This document shows, piece by piece, positions 1 to 6,635 of a stretch of 6,635 nucleotides of DNA (within the stretch, counting starts at the first letter, position 1; each line of letters opens with the position of its first letter). Under the pieces are notes generated by a model, which saw only the letters and a program-made list of their open reading frames with translations, was not told the origin of the DNA and searched no databases. The position numbers were made by a program, and so were the translations under genes. Source of the DNA: an uncultured Caulobacteraceae bacterium (lineage in GTDB: Bacteria; Pseudomonadota; Alphaproteobacteria; Caulobacterales; Caulobacteraceae). Location of the stretch: positions 1-6,635 of the forward strand of contig CAISGS010000409.1 of assembly GCA_903884915.1 (NCBI GenBank). The letters run 5' to 3'.

Positions 1-309
1 ACGGCACTGATCCTGCTGTCGACGGTGCCGACCTACAATATTCTGTTTGTGGCCAGCGCCTTGATCGGTGGCTCGGCGGGAGGCGTACTTCCCGTTTGGC
101 CAGGTCTGATCGCCTCGCGGTTTGGACCCCGTGCCTTGCCGCAAGTGATGGGCTTGATGAGTCCCTTGGTTTTGAGCCTTCAAGGCTTCGGCGCACCCAT
201 CGCAACGGGCATGCACTATCGCCCTGCCTTCCTGATTTTTATCGGGCTGCTGGTCGTATCGGCCTTTATATCGCGCAACTTTGCCAAGCCCAGCGCTGAG
301 GCCAAATAG
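1..309 (+). CDS. MFS transporter, C-terminal fragment (5' end outside window)
   Basis: The frame is open from base 1 to a TAG at 307-309 and gives the last 102 residues of an integral membrane protein. It shows about three hydrophobic segments (roughly residues 1-28, 48-70 and 75-91), consistent with the last helices of a 12-helix major facilitator superfamily carrier. The small-residue run 'GGSAGGV' leads into 'PVWPGLIASRFGPRALPQ', then 'VMGLMSP'. A glycine-rich helix, a basic loop around 'RFGPRA' and a 'GLMSP' helix resemble MFS carriers of the monocarboxylate or sugar-acid type. That subfamily assignment is inference from a fragment. The protein ends in a short polar cytoplasmic tail (RNFAKPSAEAK). 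The GTG at 25 is an internal valine, not a supported start. The lactonase gene follows 76 bases downstream on the same strand, so this may be the inner-membrane uptake step for an oxidised product made in the periplasm. Confidence 0.8.
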   Translation, partial: TALILLSTVPTYNILFVASALIGGSAGGVLPVWPGLIASRFGPRALPQVMGLMSPLVLSLQGFGAPIATGMHYRPAFLIFIGLLVVSAFISRNFAKPSAEAK

Positions 310-333
310 GGCGGGCTCGGCTCAGTTGGTCGG

Positions 334-357
334 GGCGGGCCTTGGTCCCTCCCGGCC
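334..357 (+). other. GC-rich imperfect hairpin between transporter and lactonase genes
   Basis: GGC-GGG at 334-339 can pair with CCC-G-GCC at 351-357, giving a six-base-pair stem with one bulged G and an 11-base loop. No run of T follows, so it is not a standard intrinsic terminator. It could slow transcription or mark an mRNA processing point between the two genes, or be a chance product of GC-rich sequence. Confidence 0.2.
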
Positions 358-385
358 GTCTTGGCGAATAGAAAAAACGATCTGG

Positions 386-1504
386 ATGGATATTCAAATG
401 ACGCAGTCACGGGGCTTTGGACGCAAGGCTCAAGCGGTTATGGGCTTGGGCACACTGATAGGGGCTGCCTTCGTGCTGGTGAGCGGGGTGATGGCTCAGG
501 CCCAGCCGGTAGCACCGCCAGCCGCACCGATGGCTCCTGCGCCCCTGAGGCCCTTCCAGATTATCTCGATAGATCCCGCCTTCGACGCGCTCTTGGCACC
601 GGACGCTAAGCTGGAAACCATCGTCAACATTCCAGGCCTAAACGGTGAGGGGCCTCTTTGGCGCAAGGGCAAGCTCTGGTTTTCGGACCAGAAGGGTGGC
701 AATCTTTACGAACTCAGTATGGACGGAACCTATCGGGTGGTGGCTGAACAGGCCGGTGGACCGATTGATTCGAACCTCAAGATGAACCAAGGCCCGAACG
801 GCTTGGTCCCCTTTCCCGGTGGCGTCGTCCTTATGGCTCGCCAAAGTATCCGCGATATCGGCATGGTTGGGGCGGACGAGAAGATCAGCAGTTTCATCCC
901 GAACTTTGACGGCAAGCGGTTTAACAGTCCCAACGACATGATTATCGCCAAAGACGGGTCCATGTGGTTCACCGATCCGCCGTTCAGCTTGCCGGGCTAT
1001 AACCAGCCGCCCGGAAACGTGTCGCCGCCGTCGCGACAAATCCCGTTCAACGGTGTCTTCCATTATAAGAATGGCAAGCTCACGCCCGTCATCACCGACA
1101 TGAATCTCCCAAACGGGATCGGTTTTTCACCTGATGGTAAGGTGCTTTATGTCGCCAATACCCGTCCCGAAATGTATGTCCGCGCCTATGACGTCAATAA
1201 GGATGGCGCGCTCTCGAATATGCGCGAGTTCATCCATTTTGCGCCCGACAGCCCCTTTGGCCGCGGGGCTCCCGATGGCCTGAAGGTCGACAGTCAGGGC
1301 AATGTTTGGATGACCGGCCCCGGCGGCATCATTGTTATTGATCCTAAGGGCAAGTTGATCGGCCGCATTCAACTGCCTGCCGGATCAACCAACATAGCCT
1401 TTGGTGAAGCGGACTATAGGAGCATTTTTCTGACTTCAGGGGCCAATATCTATCGGATTAAGACCAAGGTTAAGGGTCAGATCCCCATGTATGCGCAGCC
1501 CTAA
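386..1504 (+). CDS. Exported SMP-30/gluconolactonase/LRE-like family protein
   Basis: A 372-residue six-bladed beta-propeller hydrolase of the SMP-30/gluconolactonase family, whose members hydrolyse sugar lactones or related esters using one divalent metal. The N-terminus is an export signal: basic residues (RGFGRKAQ), a hydrophobic core at about 19-35, and a likely cut at 'AQA' near residue 39. A Pro/Ala-rich linker follows to about residue 56, so the enzyme should be periplasmic. The four residues of the SMP-30 metal site are all present: Glu88 in NGEGPLW, Asn183 in NSPNDM, Asn243 in LPNGIGFSPDG and Asp297 in APDGLKVD. Start choice: ATG 386 or ATG 398 (four residues shorter) both keep the signal. 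The 398 start has a weak GGA seven bases upstream, while 386 has no clear ribosome site. A TTG at 281 would overlap the transporter gene and bury the signal. The PQQ dehydrogenase gene follows after 69 bases, which fits a dehydrogenase-lactonase pair. The true substrate is unknown; another esterase activity is possible. Confidence 0.9.
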   Translation: MDIQMTQSRGFGRKAQAVMGLGTLIGAAFVLVSGVMAQAQPVAPPAAPMAPAPLRPFQIISIDPAFDALLAPDAKLETIVNIPGLNGEGPLWRKGKLWFSDQKGGNLYELSMDGTYRVVAEQAGGPIDSNLKMNQGPNGLVPFPGGVVLMARQSIRDIGMVGADEKISSFIPNFDGKRFNSPNDMIIAKDGSMWFTDPPFSLPGYNQPPGNVSPPSRQIPFNGVFHYKNGKLTPVITDMNLPNGIGFSPDGKVLYVANTRPEMYVRAYDVNKDGALSNMREFIHFAPDSPFGRGAPDGLKVDSQGNVWMTGPGGIIVIDPKGKLIGRIQLPAGSTNIAFGEADYRSIFLTSGANIYRIKTKVKGQIPMYAQP

Positions 1505-1542
1505 TCGCGCCAGCCTCTCGACCTAACGCATTTGATAATGGC

Positions 1543-1561
1543 TCTTCGACTGGGCTGAAGA
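1543..1561 (+). other. Short inverted repeat just upstream of the dehydrogenase gene
   Basis: TCTTC at 1543-1547 is the reverse complement of GAAGA at 1557-1561, with a nine-base loop. It ends three bases before the GGAG ribosome site of the next gene. The stem is only five base pairs with no T run, so it is not a convincing terminator. Any effect on translation is speculative. Confidence 0.15.
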
Positions 1562-1563
1562 CT

Positions 1564-1567
1564 GGAG
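1564..1567 (+). promoter_or_regulatory. Ribosome binding site of the PQQ dehydrogenase gene
   Basis: GGAG lies six bases upstream of ATG 1574, a standard Shine-Dalgarno spacing. It fixes the start of the dehydrogenase immediately before its signal peptide. Confidence 0.75.
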
Positions 1568-1573
1568 TTTTCT

Positions 1574-3664
1574 ATGGTGCCGCTGTTTCTTCGTCCGCTC
1601 GCTCATGCCTTGGCAAGTGTAATGGGTCTGTCGCTTTTGGCTGTGGGGACAACTGCGGTGAGCCTGCCGGCCAATGTGGGCTGGGAATATAATGCGGGTC
1701 CAGCCTCCGATCACTTTTCCTCATTGGATCAGATTACCAAGACCAACGTCAGTCAGCTCAAACAGGTCTGGAATTTCCCGATTGAGGTTGGTGGATTAGA
1801 ATCTCAGCCCATCGTGGTTGGCCGAACACTGTTTGCGATCACGCCTGGGCGGCGGCTTGTGGCTTTGGATGCGGTGACGGGCGAACAGAAATGGATCTTT
1901 GATCCGCAGGTTCCCGGTGGCCAGCCCATCAGAGGTCTTGCCAGTTGGACAGATGGCAAGACCACGCGGCTTGTTTTTAGCAACCAAAATCTGATCTTTC
2001 TCCTCGACCCTGCTACGGGAAAGCCGGACCCCAAGTTTGGCAAGGGTGGGCAGATCAATCTGCAAGAACACCTGCGGGGGAAGGCGGAAGACAATGTCTT
2101 CTATGTGACCTCTCCGGCCATTCTCTATAAGAACCTGATCATTGTCGGGGGGGGGCGTGTGGCAGAGACCTTGCCTGCCTCGCCAAGCCCTGCGCGGGCC
2201 TATGATGTGCGAACCGGTAAGCTAGTCTGGACCTTCCACACGATTCCGAGGCCCGGTGAGGTCGGGGCCGAAACCTGGCCTAAGGATGCTTGGCTGACCC
2301 AAGGCGGCGCTAATGCTTGGGCGGGCACGACCGTCGATGTGAAAAACGGTCTGGTCCTGATCAATACGGGCTCACCGTCAGAAGATTTTTATGCCACCAA
2401 CCGTCTAGGTTCTAACCGCTTTGCAAGTTCAACCATCGCGCTGGATGCCAACACGGGTAAGCGGGTTTGGGACTTCCAACTGGTTCATCACGACCTTTGG
2501 GATTCAGACTCGATGTCGCCGCCCTTGCTAATGGCCGTGACGAAAAATGGCCGCAAGGCTGAAATTGTAGTCTCGACCAACAAGCAGAGCCACATCTATG
2601 CCTTTGACCGACTGTCGGGTAAGCCGCTGTTTCCAATCAAGGAGACAGCCTTTCCGCCGAGCACAGTTCCTGGTGAGCAGGCTTGGCCAACACAACCCAT
2701 TCCGACCTTGCCCCGTCCTTTGTCGCGGACCAGCATAACGGTGGATGACCTTACCGATCGGACGCCTGCTGCTGCCGAACGGGCCAAGAAAATCTTCGCG
2801 AGCATGGCGGGTGGTGGCGGTCACTATGTTCCGCCTAGCGTGGACAAGGACACGCTTGTTGCTCCCGGTTTTTCAGGTGGCAACGGGCTTGGCGGTATGG
2901 CCGCTGACCGCAAGGGTTGGCTTTATGCCAGTTCGGCCAATGGGTCGTCCATTTCAGGATTGGTTGAATATGCTAAACTAAGGGCTGCAGGGATTGGTGA
3001 GAACGCCTATCTAGGTCAATGCTCTTCTTGCCACGGGCGCGATCGGTCCGGAAATCCGCCCGAGTTCCCAGCCCTGACCAATGTTGGTGACCGGCTAAGC
3101 CTCGAAGAGATTGCCGACGTCATAAAAAGGGGTCGGGGCCGTATGCCGGCCTTTGCCAATATGCCCCCCTTAACACTCGACAATGTGGTGTCGTTCCTCC
3201 GGACCGGTTCTGATGTTCCGGGTACTGAGCCTCCACCAGTACATAAGCCCGGCGTGGGTGAGGGGACGGGGACGACAAAATACGTCTTCACGGGCTATCG
3301 CTCCTTCGTGGATACAGACGGCCAGTCCCTGCTGAAGGGACCGCTCGCAACCTTGAATGCGATCAATATGAATACCGGTCAGTATATTTGGACTGTGCCC
3401 TTTACGATGGGTGGCGGACCCTTGGTGACCCAAAGTGGATTGTTACTGATCACCAGTGGCTCCAAGCTACAGGTCTATGATAGCGCGACGGGTAAGGTTC
3501 TTTGGGAAACCCCCTTGCCTGGATTTGGAACGACGCCCATCACCTACCGAATTGATGGCAAGCAATATGTTGCCATTGCGACGGGGTCTGCTCGAGGGCG
3601 TAATGCAGCTGCAGCGGGTCCGCCGAAGCCGGGGGCCTATGTTGCCTTTGCGCTGCCCGACTAA
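1574..3664 (+). CDS. PQQ-dependent dehydrogenase (glucose-dehydrogenase type) with inserted cytochrome c domain
   Basis: A 696-residue periplasmic quinohaemoprotein. Such enzymes oxidise sugars or alcohols with pyrroloquinoline quinone and a metal ion, then pass electrons to a haem. A signal peptide covers about residues 1-30 (hydrophobic 13-29). Propeller W-type repeats, many with a D-x-x-T/S-G-K core, occur near 95-110, 141-156, 207-223, 287-303, 341-355, 440-454, 593-609 and 632-648, consistent with eight blades. The key site is V-HHDLWD at 304-310, whose Asp307 matches the catalytic Asp of membrane glucose dehydrogenase. Other matches are Lys337 in STNKQSHIYAFDR and Trp249 in GGANAWAG, probably the floor of the PQQ site. 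The 'GEQAWPTQP' and 'DDLTDRTP' segments (367-396) are typical of this clade. There is no adjacent Cys pair as in methanol dehydrogenases. Between repeats six and seven sits a class I cytochrome c (about 465-545): CSSCHG at 483-488 binds haem, and Met524 in GRGRMPAF is the likely axial ligand. The five N-terminal hydrophobic helices of E. coli-type membrane GDH are absent, so the enzyme should be soluble. Substrate unknown. Confidence 0.93.
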   Translation: MVPLFLRPLAHALASVMGLSLLAVGTTAVSLPANVGWEYNAGPASDHFSSLDQITKTNVSQLKQVWNFPIEVGGLESQPIVVGRTLFAITPGRRLVALDAVTGEQKWIFDPQVPGGQPIRGLASWTDGKTTRLVFSNQNLIFLLDPATGKPDPKFGKGGQINLQEHLRGKAEDNVFYVTSPAILYKNLIIVGGGRVAETLPASPSPARAYDVRTGKLVWTFHTIPRPGEVGAETWPKDAWLTQGGANAWAGTTVDVKNGLVLINTGSPSEDFYATNRLGSNRFASSTIALDANTGKRVWDFQLVHHDLWDSDSMSPPLLMAVTKNGRKAEIVVSTNKQSHIYAFDRLSGKPLFPIKETAFPPSTVPGEQAWPTQPIPTLPRPLSRTSITVDDLTDRTPAAAERAKKIFASMAGGGGHYVPPSVDKDTLVAPGFSGGNGLGGMAADRKGWLYASSANGSSISGLVEYAKLRAAGIGENAYLGQCSSCHGRDRSGNPPEFPALTNVGDRLSLEEIADVIKRGRGRMPAFANMPPLTLDNVVSFLRTGSDVPGTEPPPVHKPGVGEGTGTTKYVFTGYRSFVDTDGQSLLKGPLATLNAINMNTGQYIWTVPFTMGGGPLVTQSGLLLITSGSKLQVYDSATGKVLWETPLPGFGTTPITYRIDGKQYVAIATGSARGRNAAAAGPPKPGAYVAFALPD

Positions 3665-3739
3665 CATGGCCCCTTTTATCTGATCTTGCGGTTTCTAAAG
3701 ACCGGCAGGGCCTTCGATCTCGTTCTGCGGCGGCCCACA

Positions 3740-3761
3740 CCGCTCTCATCTGGTGAGACGG
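3740..3761 (+). terminator. Possible weak hairpin terminator after the dehydrogenase gene
   Basis: CCG 3740-3742 pairs with CGG 3759-3761, and TCTCA 3744-3748 with TGAGA 3754-3758, around loop TCTGG and one bulged C. The eight-base-pair stem is not followed by a T run, so intrinsic termination is doubtful. It lies 76 bases past the stop codon and may simply protect the 3' end of the mRNA. Confidence 0.25.
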
Positions 3762-3771
3762 AATAGGGGCG

Positions 3772-3803
3772 TTCGATTATGATTTTCCCAAAACGTGTAT
3801 ACA
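3772..3803 (+). promoter_or_regulatory. Candidate promoter/operator of the receptor gene
   Basis: An AT-rich patch in otherwise GC-rich sequence, 160-190 bases before the receptor start. TATACA at 3798-3803 resembles a -10 box, but no good -35 box sits at the usual distance (TTATGA at 3777-3782 is a poor match with a 15-base gap). The same bases form the perfect palindrome TGTATACA (3796-3803). The GTATAC core is like operators bound by some GntR-family regulators, so a repressor site over the promoter is conceivable. This is inference from one short site. Confidence 0.25.
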
Positions 3804-3950
3804 AAAATTAGAACAGATTTGCGACAGCCCAGCCGGGAAGCGGTTGTGAAGAGGCAATGCCGTTAACTTCGAGCCCACTTTGCTCGTTCGGACATCATAC
3901 AAGCTGTTCCTGCCATCACAGCGGAGCGGTTCAAACAAAAAGACTAATCA

Positions 3951-3955
3951 GAGGG
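3951..3955 (+). promoter_or_regulatory. Ribosome binding site of the TonB-dependent receptor gene
   Basis: GAGGG lies eight bases upstream of ATG 3964. It favours 3964 over the adjacent in-frame ATG at 3967. The ATG at 3956 is in another frame. Confidence 0.7.
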
Positions 3956-3963
3956 ATGAAGCC

Positions 3964-6635
3964 ATGATGGACCATACAAGATTTGCCGCTGGCCTGCTTG
4001 CGGGTGCCAGCATGTTGATACTGGCCCCAGCCGCCTTTGCGCAGAGTGCACCCGCCAAGGCAGCCGATGTCGAAGAGATTATCGTTACCGGTTCACGCGT
4101 CATTCAGAACGGTAACAATATGCCGACGCCTGTGACTGTGGTTTCGACCGATCAAATTCAACAGACCACGCCTAAGACGGTTATCGATGGTCTTCAATCT
4201 TTACCCGTTTTTGCCGGTGGCCGGACCACGACAAGCCAGCCGGGCAATAGCTCGCAGAACAATGCCGCGCACGTGCTGAACCTGCGAAACATTGGCACAA
4301 CGCGGACCCTGGTTCTTTTTGACGGCCGCCGCGTTCCCCCAACTTCGCCCATCGGTGAAGTGAACGTCGACATTGTTCCGTCTATGCTGCTTCAGCGCGT
4401 TGACGTTGTGACCGGCGGTGCGTCGGCCGTTTACGGCTCTGACGCTGTAGCTGGTGTCGTCAACTTCATCACCGATCGCAAGTTTAACGGCTATAAGTTC
4501 AACGCCCAAACCGGTATTGCCGAAGTGGGTGACGGCAAACAGGTCCGTGTCGGTATTGCGGGTGGCACCGAAATTCTCGACGGGCGCGCCCATGTCGAAG
4601 GCAGCTACGAATATTACAAGAACGACGGCGCTTTCGATAAGTCCAAGCGCGACTGGGGTCGCAATGTTTGGACGATGCAGGGGGCCGGTACAGCGGCAAA
4701 CCCCTTCCACCTTGTTAAGGACACGCGTCTGAGCAGCACGAGCTTCTTGGGTGTGATCACCTCGGGCCCGTTGGCCGACAAGGTGTTCCGTTTGAACGGC
4801 ATCCTTAGCCCGTTCCAGCATGGAGCGACTGCGGGCATAAACGGCTTTACGGTCAATGGCATTGAGAGCGGTGGCGACGGCGCTTACTACTATCAAGCCT
4901 CGCTCGAAGCCTCGCTTGAATCCCACCAAGCTTTTGGTCGTTTCGACTATGACATCAACGACCACATGCGGGCCTATGCGGAAGTCACCGCCTACAAGAC
5001 CCACAACAAGAATAATCACCAGACCAATGAGTTCCGGGGCATCACGCTGAGTGCTCAAAACGCCTTCCTTACCCCTGACTATCAGGCGGCCATGGCTGCG
5101 GCGAAGGTCACGAGCTTTAAGTTCAGCAAGGCGATGATGCAGGCGCCGCCTCTATCTTCAGAGTCTGACACCAATGGTTATCTCGCCAATTTCGGCCTTA
5201 CGGGAGATCTGAAGGGCTGGAAGTGGGACCTGTCCTATGTCAATAGCAGCAATACCCAGAAGACCCGCAACAATGCCAATATTGACCTGCAACGCGCCTA
5301 TGCGGCCTTGGACGCAGTCAAAGATTCCAGTGGCAATGTCGTCTGTAGCGTAACCATCACCAACCCTGGTCTCTATCCAGGCTGCGTCCCGCTCAACCTG
5401 TTTGGTCCAACGTCGGAAAGTTCTGCAGCGCTCAACTACATCTTGGCGGTTACCCGGTTCCAATCCGAAACCAAGATGGATGATCTTGGTGCTAGCGTTG
5501 CGGGTTCGCCGTTCAACAGCTGGGCTGGTCCGGTTCAGGTGGCACTGAGCGCTGAATATCGAAAGGTAACCTTTGACCTGACCAGTAACGCCCAGCCAAC
5601 CCTGCGCGCCAACTGCACGGGTCTGCGGTACAACTGTACGGCCAACACGCTGCTCTATATCTCTAACATCCTCGCCGATGCTCACAATCAGAGCCAGACG
5701 GTGAGCGAAGCTGCCATCGAAACCGACGTGCCGCTGTTGAAAGATAAGCCCTTCGTTGAATCGTTGAACTTCAATGGTGCAGCGCGCTTTACCCACTATG
5801 ACACGAGTGGGGACGCTAAGACCTGGAAGTTGGGTCTCGACTGGCATGTGAACGACGAACTATCGTTCCGTGGTACGAGGTCTCAAGATATCCGTGCGCC
5901 GAACCTGAACGAACTGATGGCTCCGCAACTGGTCAATCCAGCGGGCGTGACCGACGTTCACACCGGCATCGTTGGTCAAGCGCCGTTTATCACCTCGTCG
6001 AACCCCAACCTAGTACCAGAAGTGGCCAAGACTTGGACTGCCGGTGTTGTCTACCGTCCAAGCTGGCTGCCAAATGCTAGTATCGCAGTCGATTGGTATA
6101 ATGTTCAGATCGCTAATGCGATTACGACGATCCAAGGCCAGAGCGTCACAATCCAAAACATCTGTGAAGCGAGCGGCGGCACCTCGCCCTTCTGTGCTCT
6201 GATCGTGCGGCCTTTGCCCTTTAGCAACAAGACTTCGGCCAATTTTGTCACGGCCTTCCTGTCTCGCCCTGAAAATGCTCAGACCGTGGAAACCAAGGGT
6301 TTTGACGTTGAAGCCAACTATCAGACCCCTCTGATGGGTGGCCAACTGGCGCTGCGTGGCTTGATGACCTATCAGCCTCACTTCACCACGGTTCAGTTCC
6401 CCGGTGCACCGGTGCTTGACGCTTCGGATGTTCCGCCGCTGCCAAAAAGTCGTGCAACCTTCTTCGTCAAATACAGCTTGAATGATTTCTCGATCGACCT
6501 TCAGGAGCGTTGGCGCAGTGGGTACCAGTTCAACTCAGACCGTACCCTGGTCTTTGCTGTACCTCGTATCAAGTCAGCGGCAACCACCAACCTTTCGTTG
6601 AGCTATAAGCTCAACGAAACACAGATCTTTGCGAC
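3964..6635 (+). CDS. TonB-dependent outer-membrane receptor (3' end outside window)
   Basis: An open frame of 890 codons runs off the right edge without a stop. TonB-dependent receptors import bulky or scarce substrates through a 22-stranded outer-membrane barrel, powered by TonB-ExbB-ExbD. The signal peptide covers residues 1-26 (hydrophobic core, cut after AFA before Gln27). A TonB box-like VEEIIVTG at 36-43 follows. The plug domain spans about 50-175, with the conserved segments LNLRNIG, LVLFDGRRV and RVDVVTGGASAVYGSDAVAG. The rest is barrel, rich in alternating strands and aromatic residues. Cys pairs at 461/474, 551/558 and 734/744 probably form disulfides in extracellular loops; the first and last are common in the large receptors of sphingomonads and caulobacters. 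Family members are often 900-1000 residues and end in an aromatic residue, so only a short C-terminal part is missing. The 299-base gap upstream suggests separate transcription from the dehydrogenase. The ligand cannot be told from sequence; a sugar-like or plant-derived compound is inferred from the neighbours. Confidence 0.96.
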   Translation, partial: MMDHTRFAAGLLAGASMLILAPAAFAQSAPAKAADVEEIIVTGSRVIQNGNNMPTPVTVVSTDQIQQTTPKTVIDGLQSLPVFAGGRTTTSQPGNSSQNNAAHVLNLRNIGTTRTLVLFDGRRVPPTSPIGEVNVDIVPSMLLQRVDVVTGGASAVYGSDAVAGVVNFITDRKFNGYKFNAQTGIAEVGDGKQVRVGIAGGTEILDGRAHVEGSYEYYKNDGAFDKSKRDWGRNVWTMQGAGTAANPFHLVKDTRLSSTSFLGVITSGPLADKVFRLNGILSPFQHGATAGINGFTVNGIESGGDGAYYYQASLEASLESHQAFGRFDYDINDHMRAYAEVTAYKTHNKNNHQTNEFRGITLSAQNAFLTPDYQAAMAAAKVTSFKFSKAMMQAPPLSSESDTNGYLANFGLTGDLKGWKWDLSYVNSSNTQKTRNNANIDLQRAYAALDAVKDSSGNVVCSVTITNPGLYPGCVPLNLFGPTSESSAALNYILAVTRFQSETKMDDLGASVAGSPFNSWAGPVQVALSAEYRKVTFDLTSNAQPTLRANCTGLRYNCTANTLLYISNILADAHNQSQTVSEAAIETDVPLLKDKPFVESLNFNGAARFTHYDTSGDAKTWKLGLDWHVNDELSFRGTRSQDIRAPNLNELMAPQLVNPAGVTDVHTGIVGQAPFITSSNPNLVPEVAKTWTAGVVYRPSWLPNASIAVDWYNVQIANAITTIQGQSVTIQNICEASGGTSPFCALIVRPLPFSNKTSANFVTAFLSRPENAQTVETKGFDVEANYQTPLMGGQLALRGLMTYQPHFTTVQFPGAPVLDASDVPPLPKSRATFFVKYSLNDFSIDLQERWRSGYQFNSDRTLVFAVPRIKSAATTNLSLSYKLNETQIFA

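Larger units (their letters stand above)
3665..3963. other. Non-coding gap between dehydrogenase and receptor genes
   Basis: This stretch of 299 bases holds no convincing gene; the short frames crossing it have no ribosome site or recognisable protein. The first 110 bases are GC-rich with one short hairpin (3740-3761). Bases 3772-3825 are clearly AT-rich and carry the palindrome TGTATACA. The last part is leader sequence for the receptor, with a small stem (CGAGC 3870-3874 with GCTCG 3882-3886, seven-base loop) and a ribosome site. The size and AT-rich patch suggest that the receptor has its own promoter here. Confidence 0.6.

Noticed and set aside
281..385. Upstream TTG start for the lactonase, extending it by 35 residues
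   Set aside because: It would overlap the transporter gene by 29 bases and put a polar, Pro/Arg-rich stretch ahead of a good signal peptide. ATG 386 or 398 is more likely.
638..1063. 141-codon open frame on the minus strand inside the lactonase gene
   Set aside because: The + strand frame here carries conserved SMP-30 motifs (NGEGPLW, NSPNDM). The antisense product is rich in Arg/His with no identifiable domain.
1574..3664. Polyvinyl alcohol dehydrogenase (cytochrome) as the identity of the quinoprotein
   Set aside because: That family also joins PQQ and haem c domains, but as I recall its haem domain lies toward the N-terminus. Here the haem motif is internal near residue 483, and the HHDLWD, GEQAWPTQP and DDLTDRTP segments match the glucose-dehydrogenase-type clade.
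3870..3886. Stem CGAGC/GCTCG in the receptor leader as a riboswitch
   Set aside because: A five-base-pair stem alone, without any conserved riboswitch core nearby and about 80 bases from the start codon, is expected by chance.
4201..5058. 285-codon open frame on the minus strand opposite the receptor gene
   Set aside because: It lies wholly opposite a receptor frame with signal peptide, TonB box and plug motifs. Its translation has no recognisable domain and no start context; it follows from the codon use of the + strand gene.
5158..5847. 229-codon open frame on the minus strand opposite the receptor barrel
   Set aside because: Antisense shadow of the receptor barrel, with no recognisable protein family and no separate regulatory signals.

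Overview
The window is a moderately GC-rich bacterial segment. All four genes lie on the + strand and all act in or at the cell envelope. The TonB-dependent receptor has a long plug with the 'VVTGGASAVYGSDAVAG' signature, and it sits beside PQQ- and haem c-dependent periplasmic oxidation. Together these point to a Gram-negative alphaproteobacterium, most likely Caulobacterales or Sphingomonadales. That placement is inferred from protein style, not from a marker gene.

Layout: (1) bases 1-309, the C-terminal 102 residues of a major facilitator superfamily (MFS) transporter cut by the left edge; (2) 386-1504, an exported SMP-30/gluconolactonase-like beta-propeller hydrolase with all four expected metal or active-site residues; (3) 1574-3664, an exported PQQ-dependent dehydrogenase of the glucose-dehydrogenase type with a haem c domain inserted inside its propeller; (4) 3665-3963, a 299-base non-coding gap with an AT-rich patch, an 8-base palindrome and two short hairpins, which probably carries the control region for the last gene; (5) 3964 to the right edge, a TonB-dependent outer-membrane receptor missing only its C-terminus. 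The gaps between the first three genes are 76 and 69 bases, so they could be one operon. The receptor probably has its own promoter.

Working model (inference): the receptor brings a substrate across the outer membrane. The quinoprotein oxidises it in the periplasm and passes electrons through its built-in cytochrome to the respiratory chain. If the product is a lactone, the SMP-30-like enzyme opens it, and the MFS protein carries the acid inward. The substrate cannot be read from the sequence; an aldose or a related polyol or alcohol is the simplest guess.

I found no mobile elements, tRNA, rRNA or CRISPR arrays. The window looks like an accessory catabolic locus built from known families. 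Its most notable points are the domain arrangement of the dehydrogenase and the pairing of a dehydrogenase with a lactonase in the periplasm.
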